In this document: one piece after another, positions 33,649 to 41,991 of the stretch
How positions within the stretch are numbered: position 1 is the stretch's first letter
Layout: every line of letters starts with the position of its first letter
Origin: Streptomyces lucensis JCM 4490
GTDB lineage: Bacteria > Actinomycetota > Actinomycetes > Streptomycetales > Streptomycetaceae
Direction of reading: 5' to 3'
Length of the DNA: 64,000 nucleotides
Assembly: GCF_014650035.1 (NCBI RefSeq)
Contig: NZ_BMUE01000001.1
Span: forward strand, 372,001 to 436,000
Program-made: the position numbers and the translations under genes
Notes under the pieces: model-generated
What the model was told of the DNA's origin: nothing
Database searches by the model: none
The model's input: the letters and a program-made list of their open reading frames with translations, nothing else

Positions 33649-34926
33649 TCACAGGCGGCTGTACTTCTCGATGTCCTCGGTGAACTCCGTGATCGCCTGT
33701 GCGGTGAGCGTCGGCCGGGTGTCGCCGATGGCGGTCATGTAGTCGTCGGTGCGGGCCGGCCGGCCCTTCCGCTCCACGATCTCGCGCTCGAACGCCGCCT
33801 GCGCGCCCTTGCGGGCGGCGAACTCGATGTCGGCGGGGGTGAACAGCTCGCTGGCCGCGACCAGTTGCGCGAGGTCCACCGTGTCGCCGACGGTTCCGAG
33901 GTAGCGGGTCCAGATCGCCGCGCGGGCGGCCGGGTCCGGCGGCCCGATGGGAAGGACGTAGTCGAACCGGCCCGGCCTGAGGAAGGCCGGATCGAGCGAG
34001 CGCACGGAATTGGTGGCGCAGGCCAGCAGCCGTGCGTCGTGCTCACGGAAGCCGGGGATCAGTTTGAGCAGCTCGTTGGTCACCCCGTGCCCCGGGTCGA
34101 CCGCCTTCCCGGACCGCACGCCGGCGATCTCCTCGACCTCGTCGATGAAGAGCAGCACCGAGTCCAGTTCCGCCAGATCCGCGAAAGCCTCCCGGAGCGC
34201 CGCGGCCAGCCCTTCGCTCGTGTCGGCCGCCAGCCGGGACGGGAACAGCTCCACGAACGGCCAGCCGAGCCGCGAGGCGATCGCCTTGGCGAAACTGGTC
34301 TTCCCGGTGCCAGGGGGGCCGAACAGGATGATCGCCTTCGGCGGGACGACACCGTAACGGTCGGCCAGCGCCGGCTCCGTCAGCGGGAGCACGACACGGC
34401 GTTCGACCACCTGCTTCTCCCGCTCCATGCCGGCCATGGCGTCCCAGAGCCCCTCGGGGAGCATGCGGCCGCCCAGCGCCGCGAGCACGTCGGCGTCGAC
34501 GGTTCCGGGGGGTTCGAGCTTCTCGTAGTAGGTCAGGTCGTCGCGGATCCCGTAACCGGACTTCTCCAGGGCCTTCGTCCCGGCGGCACCGGCCGGCAGC
34601 AGCGCGCTGATGTGGCGCGCGCCCAGTGCTCGCAGGCGCCGCTCCAGCTCGGCGAGGAGCGCACTGCCGATCCCGCGCTCGCGCCACCGGGAGGCGAGGG
34701 CCACCAGGAGGATCCACCCCCGCCTGCCGTGCGCCTGGGCCACGGCCATGCCCACGAGTTCGTCCCCGACCACCGCGACGACCGCCGTCTGCCCGCCCTT
34801 CGCCGCGGCCATGACCTCGGAGACGGGGAACACCCGGTCCTCGTCGCCCCGACGGCTCTGGTCCCAGATCTGGATGGCCTGGTCGAGATCGTCGTCGTGA
34901 TAGTCGCGCAGATGCCAAGCCGGCAT
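33649..34926 (-). CDS. GNAT acetyltransferase fused to a AAA+ ATPase
   Basis: The 425-residue protein joins two complete domains. Residues 1-137 are a GNAT acetyltransferase (HLRDYHDDDLDQ start, acetyl-CoA loop RWRERGIGSALL at 81-91, GYGIRDDLTYYEKLE end). Residues 155-425 are a AAA+ ATPase of the FtsH/proteasomal-ATPase type: Walker A GPPGTGKTS (203-211), Walker B LLFIDEVEEI (258-267), sensor ATNS and arginine finger LRPGRFD, then a lid. There is no protease or membrane segment. Coupled acetylation and ATP-driven remodelling of one target is a reasonable inference. ATG 34926 is chosen because the GNAT fold begins there. It is divergent from the DUF1254 gene. Confidence 0.88.
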   Translation of the reverse strand: MPAWHLRDYHDDDLDQAIQIWDQSRRGDEDRVFPVSEVMAAAKGGQTAVVAVVGDELVGMAVAQAHGRRGWILLVALASRWRERGIGSALLAELERRLRALGARHISALLPAGAAGTKALEKSGYGIRDDLTYYEKLEPPGTVDADVLAALGGRMLPEGLWDAMAGMEREKQVVERRVVLPLTEPALADRYGVVPPKAIILFGPPGTGKTSFAKAIASRLGWPFVELFPSRLAADTSEGLAAALREAFADLAELDSVLLFIDEVEEIAGVRSGKAVDPGHGVTNELLKLIPGFREHDARLLACATNSVRSLDPAFLRPGRFDYVLPIGPPDPAARAAIWTRYLGTVGDTVDLAQLVAASELFTPADIEFAARKGAQAAFEREIVERKGRPARTDDYMTAIGDTRPTLTAQAITEFTEDIEKYSRL

Positions 34927-35209
34927 GACCACCACCCTCACCCAGCGGGGGAGTCCCATTGTCCCAGCCGGGGCGCCCGGCGGCGAACCCGGCCGGCCCG
35001 CACCGGACGCGGTTGCCGGGTCGTGGGTGCGGTGATCTACTCGGTAGTGGGTACGGCGTTGCGAAGCACCCCGCCCGATACCCGGCGCAGCACGGAGTAC
35101 GGCGCGGACGGCAGGCCCGCAGGGAGCGGCCCCGGCCGCGTCGCCGAGGGAGCCGGCCGAGGTCCGGCGTGACACGCCGTGGTGCTCCATTGCGGGAGAT
35201 GAGCGCGAA

Positions 35210-36745
35210 ATGACCTCCGGAGCGACGACCAACCAACCCATGCAGAGACTGCGTGACCAATTCGCGGGAGTGGCGTCGGGCATCGGCCAGGCGGCGACGG
35301 CGACGGCCCGGTCCACGGCGGACGTCGTGCGCCACCCGCGAGCCACGGTCGAACGCGCCCGCGAGGCGTCGCAGGCGCTGCCGCTCATGTGGGAGTCGGT
35401 GAAGCCGGTGCTCACCGGCCAGGCCGGCGACTGGCGACGGGAATACGCCTACGCACTCGGAGAACAGGCCTTCGTCTACGGGTTCCCCTACATCTACAAC
35501 GCCCGGCTCCGCCACCGGTGGGTGACCCCGAACGCCGAGAGCGAAGCGACGCCGCATGCCGCCGTCAACCACTTCTGGCACGCCCGCACGCTGTTCGACG
35601 CCTCCGACCGCGAGGGCCTGGCCCCCAACAACGACACCTTGTACTCCTTCGCCTGGGTCGATCTGAGCGAGGGGCCCGTCATCCTCTCGCACCCGGACAT
35701 GGGCGACCGCTACTTCACCTTCGAACTGGTCGGCATCACCTCCGACAACTACGACTACGTGGGACAGCGCGCCACCGGGTCGCACGCCGGTGACTTCGCG
35801 CTCGTCGGGCCGGGATGGACCGGACACCTTCCCGAACGGGTGCACCGCACGGCGACCGCCCCCAGCCCGTGGGTCCTGGTCATCGGCCGGACCCTCGTGG
35901 AAGGCCGGGACGACCTCGCGGACGTCCACGCGCTGCAGCAGCGGTACCGGCTGACCCCGCTCCGTCTGTTCGGCAAGGAGGGAGCGCACGTCCCGGAACG
36001 CTACGACGTGCTCGAACCGATCGACGCCGAGGAGGATCCGCTCGGTCCCTGGAAGACCCTGAACGCGATGCTGGCCGAGAACCCGCCGCCGCGGCACCAC
36101 GAGGTCCTGCTCAGGCAGTTCGCCGGGATCGGTGTCGGGGCCGGGCTCGATGTCGAGGCCCAGCCCGACGCGGTCAAGGAGAGCCTGATCCGGGCCGCGG
36201 CGACCGGTGTGCCGATGCTCGAACGGCAGCTGCTCAGCGGTGAGTGGGCCCAGGTCATCAACGGCTGGCGCTATCCGCCACCCCAGATGGGACGGTTCGG
36301 GGACGACTTCCTGAGGCGGGCCGCGGAGCAGTCCCTCGTCGGCGTCGCCGTCAACGATCCGCAGGAAGCGGTCTACCTGGCGGCCTTCCACGACGGACAG
36401 GGCGACAAGCTGGTCCCCGGCCGCTACGAACTGCGTTTCCCCGCAGGCGCCTTGCCCCCCGTCGACGCGTTCTGGTCGCTGACGGTCTACGGGGAGGACA
36501 GGAACCTGGTCGCCAACCCGATCGACCGCTACGCCATCGGTGACCGCACCCCCGGACTGCTCACCGACGACGACGGAGGCCTGACGATCCACCTGCAGCC
36601 ACAGACTCCGGGCCCCGCCCGCGAGTCCAACTGGCTCGCCATACCCGGCAAGGGCACCTGGTTCGCCGCCTTGCGCATGTACCTGCCACGTGCCGACGTC
36701 ATCGACGCACGATGGAAGTGCCCACCGATCGACCGAGTCGACTAG
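35210..36745 (+). CDS. DUF1254/DUF1214 protein
   Basis: The 511-residue protein has an N-terminal helical stretch (1-75) and then a DUF1254 domain (YALGEQAFVYGFPYIYNARL, APNNDTLYSFAWVDLSEGP, DRYFTFELVG). The C-terminal DUF1214 domain has PPVDAFWSLTVYGEDRNLVANPIDRYAIGDR and ends NWLAIPGKGTWFAALRMYLP. Family members are common and usually exported, but this one has no clear signal peptide. The biochemical role is not established. ATG 35210 follows GGGAGATGAG. The 283-bp upstream gap separates it from the divergent GNAT-AAA+ gene and contains nothing else I can name. Confidence 0.88.
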   Translation: MTSGATTNQPMQRLRDQFAGVASGIGQAATATARSTADVVRHPRATVERAREASQALPLMWESVKPVLTGQAGDWRREYAYALGEQAFVYGFPYIYNARLRHRWVTPNAESEATPHAAVNHFWHARTLFDASDREGLAPNNDTLYSFAWVDLSEGPVILSHPDMGDRYFTFELVGITSDNYDYVGQRATGSHAGDFALVGPGWTGHLPERVHRTATAPSPWVLVIGRTLVEGRDDLADVHALQQRYRLTPLRLFGKEGAHVPERYDVLEPIDAEEDPLGPWKTLNAMLAENPPPRHHEVLLRQFAGIGVGAGLDVEAQPDAVKESLIRAAATGVPMLERQLLSGEWAQVINGWRYPPPQMGRFGDDFLRRAAEQSLVGVAVNDPQEAVYLAAFHDGQGDKLVPGRYELRFPAGALPPVDAFWSLTVYGEDRNLVANPIDRYAIGDRTPGLLTDDDGGLTIHLQPQTPGPARESNWLAIPGKGTWFAALRMYLPRADVIDARWKCPPIDRVD

Positions 36746-36758
36746 GCCCTGTCGTCCG

Positions 36759-36774
36759 GAGCCCGGCCGGGCTC
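36759..36774. terminator. Palindromic terminator candidate between convergent genes
   Basis: GAGCCCGGCCGGGCTC is a perfect 16-bp palindrome 14 bp after the DUF1254 stop, followed by a related GTCCGGCCGGGCC. The rest of the 142-bp gap has the direct repeat CCAAGGCGTCGC (twice near 36838 and 36853). Confidence 0.6.
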
Positions 36775-36887
36775 GCCGAGTCCGGCCGGGCCGTGACGGT
36801 GAAGGCGAGGGCGAGTGCGAGGACCGGGTGAGGACCAAGGCGTCGCGGGCCAAGGCGTCGCTGGTCGCGGGATGTCAGGGCCGCGCG

Positions 36888-39326
36888 TCACGCGCTTGGC
36901 AGGGGCTGCTCCGTCCAGACGGTCTTGCCGTCGTGGGTGTAGCGGGTGCCCCACCGCTCGGTGAGCTGCGCGACCAGGAAGAGCCCGCGTCCGCCCTCGT
37001 CCGTGCTGAGGGCCCGGCGCAGATGCGGGGACGTGTGGCTGGTGTCGGACACCTCGCAGGTCAGGCAGTGCGTGCGGATGAGACGCAGGGTGACGGGGCC
37101 GGTCGCGTACCGGTAGGTGTTGGTGACGAGTTCGCTGGCGACCAGCTCGGTGGTGAAGGCCAGTTCGGCCAGCCCCCACTCGTCGAGTTTCGCCGTGGCC
37201 AGCTCCCTGGCACGGGCCGCCGAGGTCGCCTCCGGCGGCAGCTCCCACGAGGCGACGTTCTGCGGCCGCAGCATCCGGGTACGGGCGATGAGCAGCGCGA
37301 CGTCGTCGGTGGGGAGGTGCCCCTTGGGCAGCAGCGCCTCGACGACGGCCTGGCAGGTGTGGTCCAACGGTTTCGTGGTGCCTTCGAGACACGTGCGCAG
37401 GTGCTCCAGCGCGGTGTCCACGTCGCCGTAGCCCGCCTCGAGCAGACCGTTGGTGTAGAGCGTGAGCAGGCTCCCCTCGGGGAGGTCCAGGAGGTCGTAC
37501 GTCTCGAAAGGCAGCCCGCCCAGGCCCAGCGGTGGTCCCGCGGGCGGATCGAGCACGGTCACCTCGCCGTCCGGGGTGGTCACGAGCGGCGCCGGGTGCC
37601 CCGCCCGTGCCAGGGAGCAGTGCCGGGAGACCGGATCGTAGACGGCGTAGAGGCACGTGGCCCCGAGCACTTGCTCGATCGCCGACGGGTTGTCGTCCGT
37701 ACTCGCCTCCAGCTCGCCGGCCAGCAGACTGACCAGATCGTCCAGCCGCGCCACCACCTCGTCCGGTTCCAGGTCGAGGCTGGCCAGGGTGCGCACCGCG
37801 GCGCGCAGCCGGCCCATCGAGGCCGCGGCGTGGATGCCGTGGCCGACCACGTCCCCCACGACGAGGGCGACCCGGGCCCCCGACAGCGGGATCACGTCGA
37901 ACCAGTCGCCCCCGAGTCCCGGTTCACCGCTCGCCGGGAGGTACCGGCAGGCCACCTCCACGGCCGGCAGGTCGGACAGCGTGCTGGGCAGCAGACTGCG
38001 CTGGAGCGTCAGAGCGGTGTTCTGCTGCTGGGTGAAGCGGCGCGCGTTGTCGATGCAGACGGCCGCGCGCGAGGTGAGTTCCTGGGCGACCGCGGCGTCG
38101 TCGTCCTCGAACGGCTCCGAGTCGTGCGCCCGCCACAGGCTCACCACGCCCAGTACCAGGCCGCGCGCCATCAGCGGCAGCGCGATCAGCGAATGGACCC
38201 CGAGACCGAGGGCGAGCTCGATCCGCCGCCGGTCCATGGCGTACCACTCGGGGCGTAGGGACAGCAGCCCTTCGAGGATCGGGCGGCGCTCGGCCAAACA
38301 CCGCGCCTGCGCGGATTCCGGCAGCAGCGGCACCACGTCGCCCTCCTGGAACGGCACCCGGTGCTCCGGTGGTGACAGGGCGGTCCGCAGCAGCGGACCC
38401 GCCGCTCCGGGAACCGGCTCGCCGCCCAGCGTCACGGGCTTGAGGAGGTCCACCGAGCAGAAGTCGGCCAGGCCGTGGACGGCCACCTCCGCCAGTTCCC
38501 GGGCGGTCTGCGCCACGTCCAGCGAGGTTCCGATCCGTGCGCTCGCCTCGTTCAGCAGGGCGAGCCTGCGTTGCGCCCGGTGGCGGGCTGTCACGTCCTC
38601 GATCGTCTCGGCCACGCCCAGGACCTGGCCCGTAGGGTCCTCCATCCGGAACGCCGAGACGGACACGATGCGTTCCCGGCCCGCATCGTGGCGGGTCCGG
38701 GCGGACTGCTCCGTGAAGATCAACGGCTCGCCGGTCTCCAGGACGTGCCGCACCCGTTCGTCCGCCGGCCCCGCGTCCTCGTCGACCATGAACTCGCAGG
38801 GCCGGTGGCCCACCGGCGCCTCGGCCGGGACCCCGCTCGCCTTCTCGACCGCGCGGTTGACCCGGATCACCCTCCGGTCCGGGCCGTAGGTGACCAGACC
38901 GATCGGGGACCTGCGGTACAGGCCGTCCAGCAGCGCACGGTCCCGCTGCCAGGCGACGATCTCCGCGGCGGGGGCACCGACGAGGAACCACTCCTGCTCG
39001 CCCCCCTCCCGGATGACCGCACGGGCCCGGAATCCCAGGTGCACACGGCTTCCGTCCCGGTGCCGGACGGGCAGGACACCGATCCATCCCCCCGCCCGCA
39101 CCGCCTCCGCGACGGCGGACCGCGCCACCGGCAGATCATGGCTGTCGACCAGCAGGTCCCGCCACGCGCGCCCGATCACCTCCTTGGCCGGATAACCGAG
39201 CAGGTCCTGCGCGCGCAGGCTCCAGCCCACCACGGTGCCTTCATCGTCGACCACGGCCGAGGCGGCACGATCGATGCCGAACGGATCCTCGGGGCTCTCG
39301 TTGAATTGGATCGACGGTGTCCCCAT
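36888..39326 (-). CDS. PAS-PAS-GAF-SpoIIE phosphatase with C-terminal anti-sigma-type ATPase domain
   Basis: The 812-residue signalling protein has two PAS domains (about 10-120 and 135-255), a GAF domain (about 265-420) and a PP2C/SpoIIE phosphatase domain (about 440-665, with GLGGDWFDVI and VGDVVGHG). It ends in a HATPase_c_2 domain (about 680-805; N-box ELVASELVTNTYRYA, VSDTS, GGRGLFLV). Such proteins dephosphorylate anti-sigma-factor antagonists, and the ATPase domain can phosphorylate them. The usual metal-binding TDGL is TNGL (N626), which may weaken the phosphatase. ATG 39326; GTG codons two and three codons upstream are alternatives. Confidence 0.9.
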   Translation of the reverse strand: MGTPSIQFNESPEDPFGIDRAASAVVDDEGTVVGWSLRAQDLLGYPAKEVIGRAWRDLLVDSHDLPVARSAVAEAVRAGGWIGVLPVRHRDGSRVHLGFRARAVIREGGEQEWFLVGAPAAEIVAWQRDRALLDGLYRRSPIGLVTYGPDRRVIRVNRAVEKASGVPAEAPVGHRPCEFMVDEDAGPADERVRHVLETGEPLIFTEQSARTRHDAGRERIVSVSAFRMEDPTGQVLGVAETIEDVTARHRAQRRLALLNEASARIGTSLDVAQTARELAEVAVHGLADFCSVDLLKPVTLGGEPVPGAAGPLLRTALSPPEHRVPFQEGDVVPLLPESAQARCLAERRPILEGLLSLRPEWYAMDRRRIELALGLGVHSLIALPLMARGLVLGVVSLWRAHDSEPFEDDDAAVAQELTSRAAVCIDNARRFTQQQNTALTLQRSLLPSTLSDLPAVEVACRYLPASGEPGLGGDWFDVIPLSGARVALVVGDVVGHGIHAAASMGRLRAAVRTLASLDLEPDEVVARLDDLVSLLAGELEASTDDNPSAIEQVLGATCLYAVYDPVSRHCSLARAGHPAPLVTTPDGEVTVLDPPAGPPLGLGGLPFETYDLLDLPEGSLLTLYTNGLLEAGYGDVDTALEHLRTCLEGTTKPLDHTCQAVVEALLPKGHLPTDDVALLIARTRMLRPQNVASWELPPEATSAARARELATAKLDEWGLAELAFTTELVASELVTNTYRYATGPVTLRLIRTHCLTCEVSDTSHTSPHLRRALSTDEGGRGLFLVAQLTERWGTRYTHDGKTVWTEQPLPSA

Positions 39327-39488
39327 AGCCACCACCTTGCCTCCGTGCCTCCGATGTTCCTCCCTGAGGTCCTCGTCCGCGAGAGGGACGGGCCGGCGGT
39401 GATGTCCGCCGCCATCGTGCCGGCACTCCGCCAGAGCGCCGTCCCGGCGAGTCCGCACCGCCTGGGCCCCATGGGCCGGGGCATCCCG

Positions 39489-40082
39489 TCATCCGCGTAG
39501 GTGGGCGAGCAGCTCGTCCCCGTCGGGGTAGGGGGGTTCCCGGGGCAGCAGCCCGGCGGCGGAGTCCAGGTCCCCGGCAGCGACCAGGGCTCGGATCTCG
39601 TGGGCGAGCGGGGTCACGTCGCGGATGCCGACCGTCCACTCGTCCGCGTAGCGCCGTGCGGCCTCACCGGAGAGGCCGAGCTGCAGGGAACGGTATGGCA
39701 GGGGCCGCAGACGCAGGTCCCGCTCCGGGTCCCACTGCACGCGGGCGGGCGCGTGCTTCAGCCGACGCTGCCAGGTGGCGCGGTCCGGGTGGACCTCGCG
39801 GGCGTAGCTCGACAGGCAGGCGTGGCGCAGCGCCCACTCGAAGCCTTCGCGGGTGATCTCTACGGCGAGAACGGTCTCCTGCCCCGCCTTCGCACCCCAG
39901 CCGCAGCGGTACATCATCCACAGGAACGACGGCTTGATCCACGTCATCCTGTCCCGCTTCCACACAGCGGGGAAGCGGCCGTCGCGAACGGCGGGCAGTC
40001 CGATCTCGGGGGAGTACGCCTGGTAGACGGTGACCGTGGATTCCGAGTGGGCCGCACGGATCCTGCGTTGCGGTTCTTCCAT
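39489..40082 (-). CDS. DUF4291 protein
   Basis: The 197-residue cytoplasmic protein has the DUF4291 pattern: IRAAHSESTVTVYQAYSPEIGLPAV at the start, RMTWIKPSFLWMMYRCGWG in the middle (45-63) and QWDPERDLRLRPLPYRSLQLGLSGEA later. It has several conserved Trp and Arg residues. The function is unknown; the conserved Arg/Trp-rich centre suggests binding of a nucleotide or anionic ligand (inference). ATG 40082. It is divergent from msrA with a 206-bp gap. Confidence 0.85.
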   Translation of the reverse strand: MEEPQRRIRAAHSESTVTVYQAYSPEIGLPAVRDGRFPAVWKRDRMTWIKPSFLWMMYRCGWGAKAGQETVLAVEITREGFEWALRHACLSSYAREVHPDRATWQRRLKHAPARVQWDPERDLRLRPLPYRSLQLGLSGEAARRYADEWTVGIRDVTPLAHEIRALVAAGDLDSAAGLLPREPPYPDGDELLAHLRG

Positions 40083-40288
40083 GGCGTACAGCGTGGGGTC
40101 GGCCGGTTCGGGCGGCCACTGGTTTTCGGCTGCCGTCCGCCGCGGCGGGAAGCACCGCGCGGGGCAGGCCGGGCGGCGCGGAATCGACCGGCGTCCTCGC
40201 GCGTTGAGGGCAGTGAGCATGGGATGCCGGTGGTGTGCGAGCCGAGTAGCCCGAGTGGCCGAGGTGAGAGATTTTTGGAGGGGCCGAA

Positions 40289-40801
40289 ATGGCTGCACAG
40301 ACGCAGAGGGCCGTGCTGGCAGGCGGATGCTTCTGGGGGATGGAGGAGCTGATCCGCCGGCTCCCGGGCGTGACGGCGACCCGGGTCGGATACACGGGCG
40401 GTGACGTGCCCAACGCGACGTACCGTAACCACGGCACGCACGCGGAGGCCATCGAGATCCTCTTCGACCCCGCGAAGACCGACTTCCGCACGCTCCTGGA
40501 GTTCTTCTTCCAGATCCACGACCCGAGCACCAGGAACCGCCAGGGCAACGACATCGGCCTCAGCTACCGCTCGGCGATCTACTACGTGGACGACGAGCAG
40601 AAGCGGATCGCCGAGGACACGATCGCGGATGTGGACGCCTCCGGACTGTGGCCCGGCAAGGTCGTCACCGAGGTGGAGCCGGCCGGCCCCTTCTGGGAGG
40701 CCGAGCCGGAGCACCAGGACTACCTGCAGCGCTACCCGGACGGCTACACATGCCACTTCCCCCGCCCGGGTTGGCGGCTGCCCGCCCGCACGGAGGGCTG
40801 A
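40289..40801 (+). CDS. msrA: Peptide-methionine (S)-S-oxide reductase
   Basis: The 170-residue enzyme repairs methionine-S-sulfoxide in proteins. The catalytic motif is GGCFWG (C14). [21 protein letters not shown] and the substrate-pocket residues in [23 protein letters not shown] match the family. One other cysteine, near the end (YTCHF), could resolve the sulfenic acid. ATG 40289 has GGAGGGG 8 nt upstream. No msrB lies nearby. Confidence 0.95.
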   Translation: MAAQTQRAVLAGGCFWGMEELIRRLPGVTATRVGYTGGDVPNATYRNHGTHAEAIEILFDPAKTDFRTLLEFFFQIHDPSTRNRQGNDIGLSYRSAIYYVDDEQKRIAEDTIADVDASGLWPGKVVTEVEPAGPFWEAEPEHQDYLQRYPDGYTCHFPRPGWRLPARTEG

Positions 40802-40901
40802 CCCCGCATGAAGGACTGACCCCGCGCAGGGCCGGCCACGCGAAGGGCTGACCGCGGCAGCGAACAGCGGGGTGTGGGGGGATGCCGGAGTATGCCCTAG
40901 C

Positions 40902-41010
40902 GCAGGTCAGCGACTCAGCGCACCTTCGGTGCGCGCCGGGGGACGCGGTAAAACCCGTGGCGCGCCGGAGGTGCTTCTGTCTGCCCTGACGGCCATCTGC
41001 ACGGGTGCAG
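40902..41010 (+). repeat. Structured repeat element, copy 1 (with CTGCAC-GTGCAG hairpin on its right)
   Basis: The core (40902-40992) is nearly identical to 41779-41866 on the other side of the DUF4232 gene. It starts GCAGGTCAG and ends CCTGACGG, and GTCAG/CTGAC can pair as a closing stem. Inside are GCAC-CTTCG-GTGC, GCGCC/GGCGC around a short stem, and the unpaired block GGAGGTGCTTCTGTCTG, so an RNA three-way junction is possible. CTGCAC-GG-GTGCAG follows at 40997-41010. The rest of the 359-bp gap up to 41160 holds only the next gene's upstream region. Confidence 0.7.
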
Positions 41011-41160
41011 CCTTTCGTCACCGTTCCGTCACAGGTGGTCGCCGCACGGAACCCTGCCGCTCTCCCGCCCCGTCTGCACTCACGTACCACGACCACGCGT
41101 ACCGCGGGGCAACGACCCACGACCAAACCCGCGGACGAGACGACTCAGGGGGACGACAGC

Positions 41161-41730
41161 ATGCGGCACAGCAACGGCATTCGCAGGGCGGCTCTGGCGA
41201 CGACGGCGGTCACGGCCGTCGCGGCGGCGGTGACCGGCATCCTGCCCGGCACCGCCATGGCGGCGAGCACCACCACCTCCACCCCGCCGCCCGCCTGCCC
41301 GGCCTCCGCCCTCCAGGTCAGCGCCCGGCAGGCCGTCCACCGGCCCGTCGGGACCGGGACCGGGGCGGCGGTCGTGCAGTTCACCAACGTCTCCCGGAAG
41401 ACGTGCGTCCTGAAGGGCCATCCGACGGTCGCGGGCGCCGGCAACGGCTCCCCCGCCCACAACACCCCGCTCAAGGTCACCCCCACCGGCAGGGCGGCCA
41501 CCGTGACGGTCCGGCCGCACGGCAAGGCGTGGGTGAAGCTGACCTTCGTCCAGGTCCAGGGGGAGGGCGACGGCTACTGCGTGTCGGGCAAGGACCCGGT
41601 GACGTATCCGACGATGGTCATCGGGCTGCCGCACTCCGGGAAGCACCAGGTCGCCCTGAAGGACGGGGTGTGGGCCGAGTGCGACAACAAGGTGACCGCC
41701 ACCCCGGTCTCGGCGGTCAAGCCTTCCTGA
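41161..41730 (+). CDS. Secreted DUF4232 protein
   Basis: The 189-residue protein has a Sec signal peptide (1 to about 34, cut after TAMA) and a Ser/Thr/Pro linker. A single DUF4232 domain follows (CPASALQVSARQ to the end) with four cysteines (PACPAS, KTCVLKGHP, GYCVSG, AECDNK) that can form two disulfides. Such beta-sandwich domains are frequent in exported or lipid-anchored actinobacterial proteins, without a defined role. This copy has no lipobox, so it should be released. ATG 41161 follows GGGGGACGAC. It is bracketed by two copies of a structured repeat. Confidence 0.85.
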   Translation: MRHSNGIRRAALATTAVTAVAAAVTGILPGTAMAASTTTSTPPPACPASALQVSARQAVHRPVGTGTGAAVVQFTNVSRKTCVLKGHPTVAGAGNGSPAHNTPLKVTPTGRAATVTVRPHGKAWVKLTFVQVQGEGDGYCVSGKDPVTYPTMVIGLPHSGKHQVALKDGVWAECDNKVTATPVSAVKPS

Positions 41731-41766
41731 CCCCACCGACGCTCTGACCTGCACGTTTACGAGGTA

Positions 41767-41866
41767 CTGCACATAAGTGCAGGTCAGCTCATGGCACCTT
41801 CGGTGCGCGCCGGGGGCGTGGTAGATCCCGGTGGCGCGCTGGAGGTGCTTCTGTCTGTCCTGACGG
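41767..41866 (+). repeat. Structured repeat element, copy 2 (with CTGCAC-GTGCAG hairpin on its left)
   Basis: The core 41779-41866 matches copy 1 in the same orientation with scattered substitutions, and the potential stems are kept (GTCAG 41783-41787 with CTGAC 41860-41864; GCGCC 41807-41811 with GGCGC 41833-41837). The hairpin CTGCAC-ATAA-GTGCAG (41767-41782) precedes it, whereas in copy 1 the equivalent hairpin follows. Both hairpins therefore face the DUF4232 gene. A further lone GCAGGTCAGC lies at 41941. Confidence 0.7.
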
Positions 41867-41991
41867 GGGCTGATCCCGTCCGGGACGCTGGAGGGGCTCG
41901 TTCCGGCCGAAACCGATGCGTCTGTGATGCCGGTGAGCTCGCAGGTCAGCGGTGCGGTCGGCGGGTCAGCCGGACAGAGGGGGCCGGGTGG

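Noticed and set aside
34927-35209. SigB-type promoter upstream of the DUF1254 gene (GGGTAC at 35049)
   Set aside because: No GTTT-like -35 lies 14-16 bp upstream, so the match is only half a promoter.
34043-36853. 936-codon minus-strand frame spanning the DUF1254 gene and part of the GNAT-AAA+ gene
   Set aside because: It crosses two well-supported genes in wrong frames and shows only low-complexity Arg/Gly/Pro text.
36888-39326. Frameshift or gene fusion artefact because of the five-domain length
   Set aside because: PAS, GAF, SpoIIE and ATPase domains follow one another in one frame in an order known for streptomycete regulators; no internal stop is present.
40921-40934. C(UUCG)G tetraloop in the repeat element
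   Set aside because: The text contains CTTCGG, but the flanking bases only pair as GCAC/GTGC with a five-base loop CTTCG, so it is not the special tetraloop.
40902-41866. Insertion sequence or integron carrying the DUF4232 gene
   Set aside because: No transposase or integrase frame lies inside, and the copies are direct rather than inverted; a non-autonomous element remains possible and is listed as a finding.
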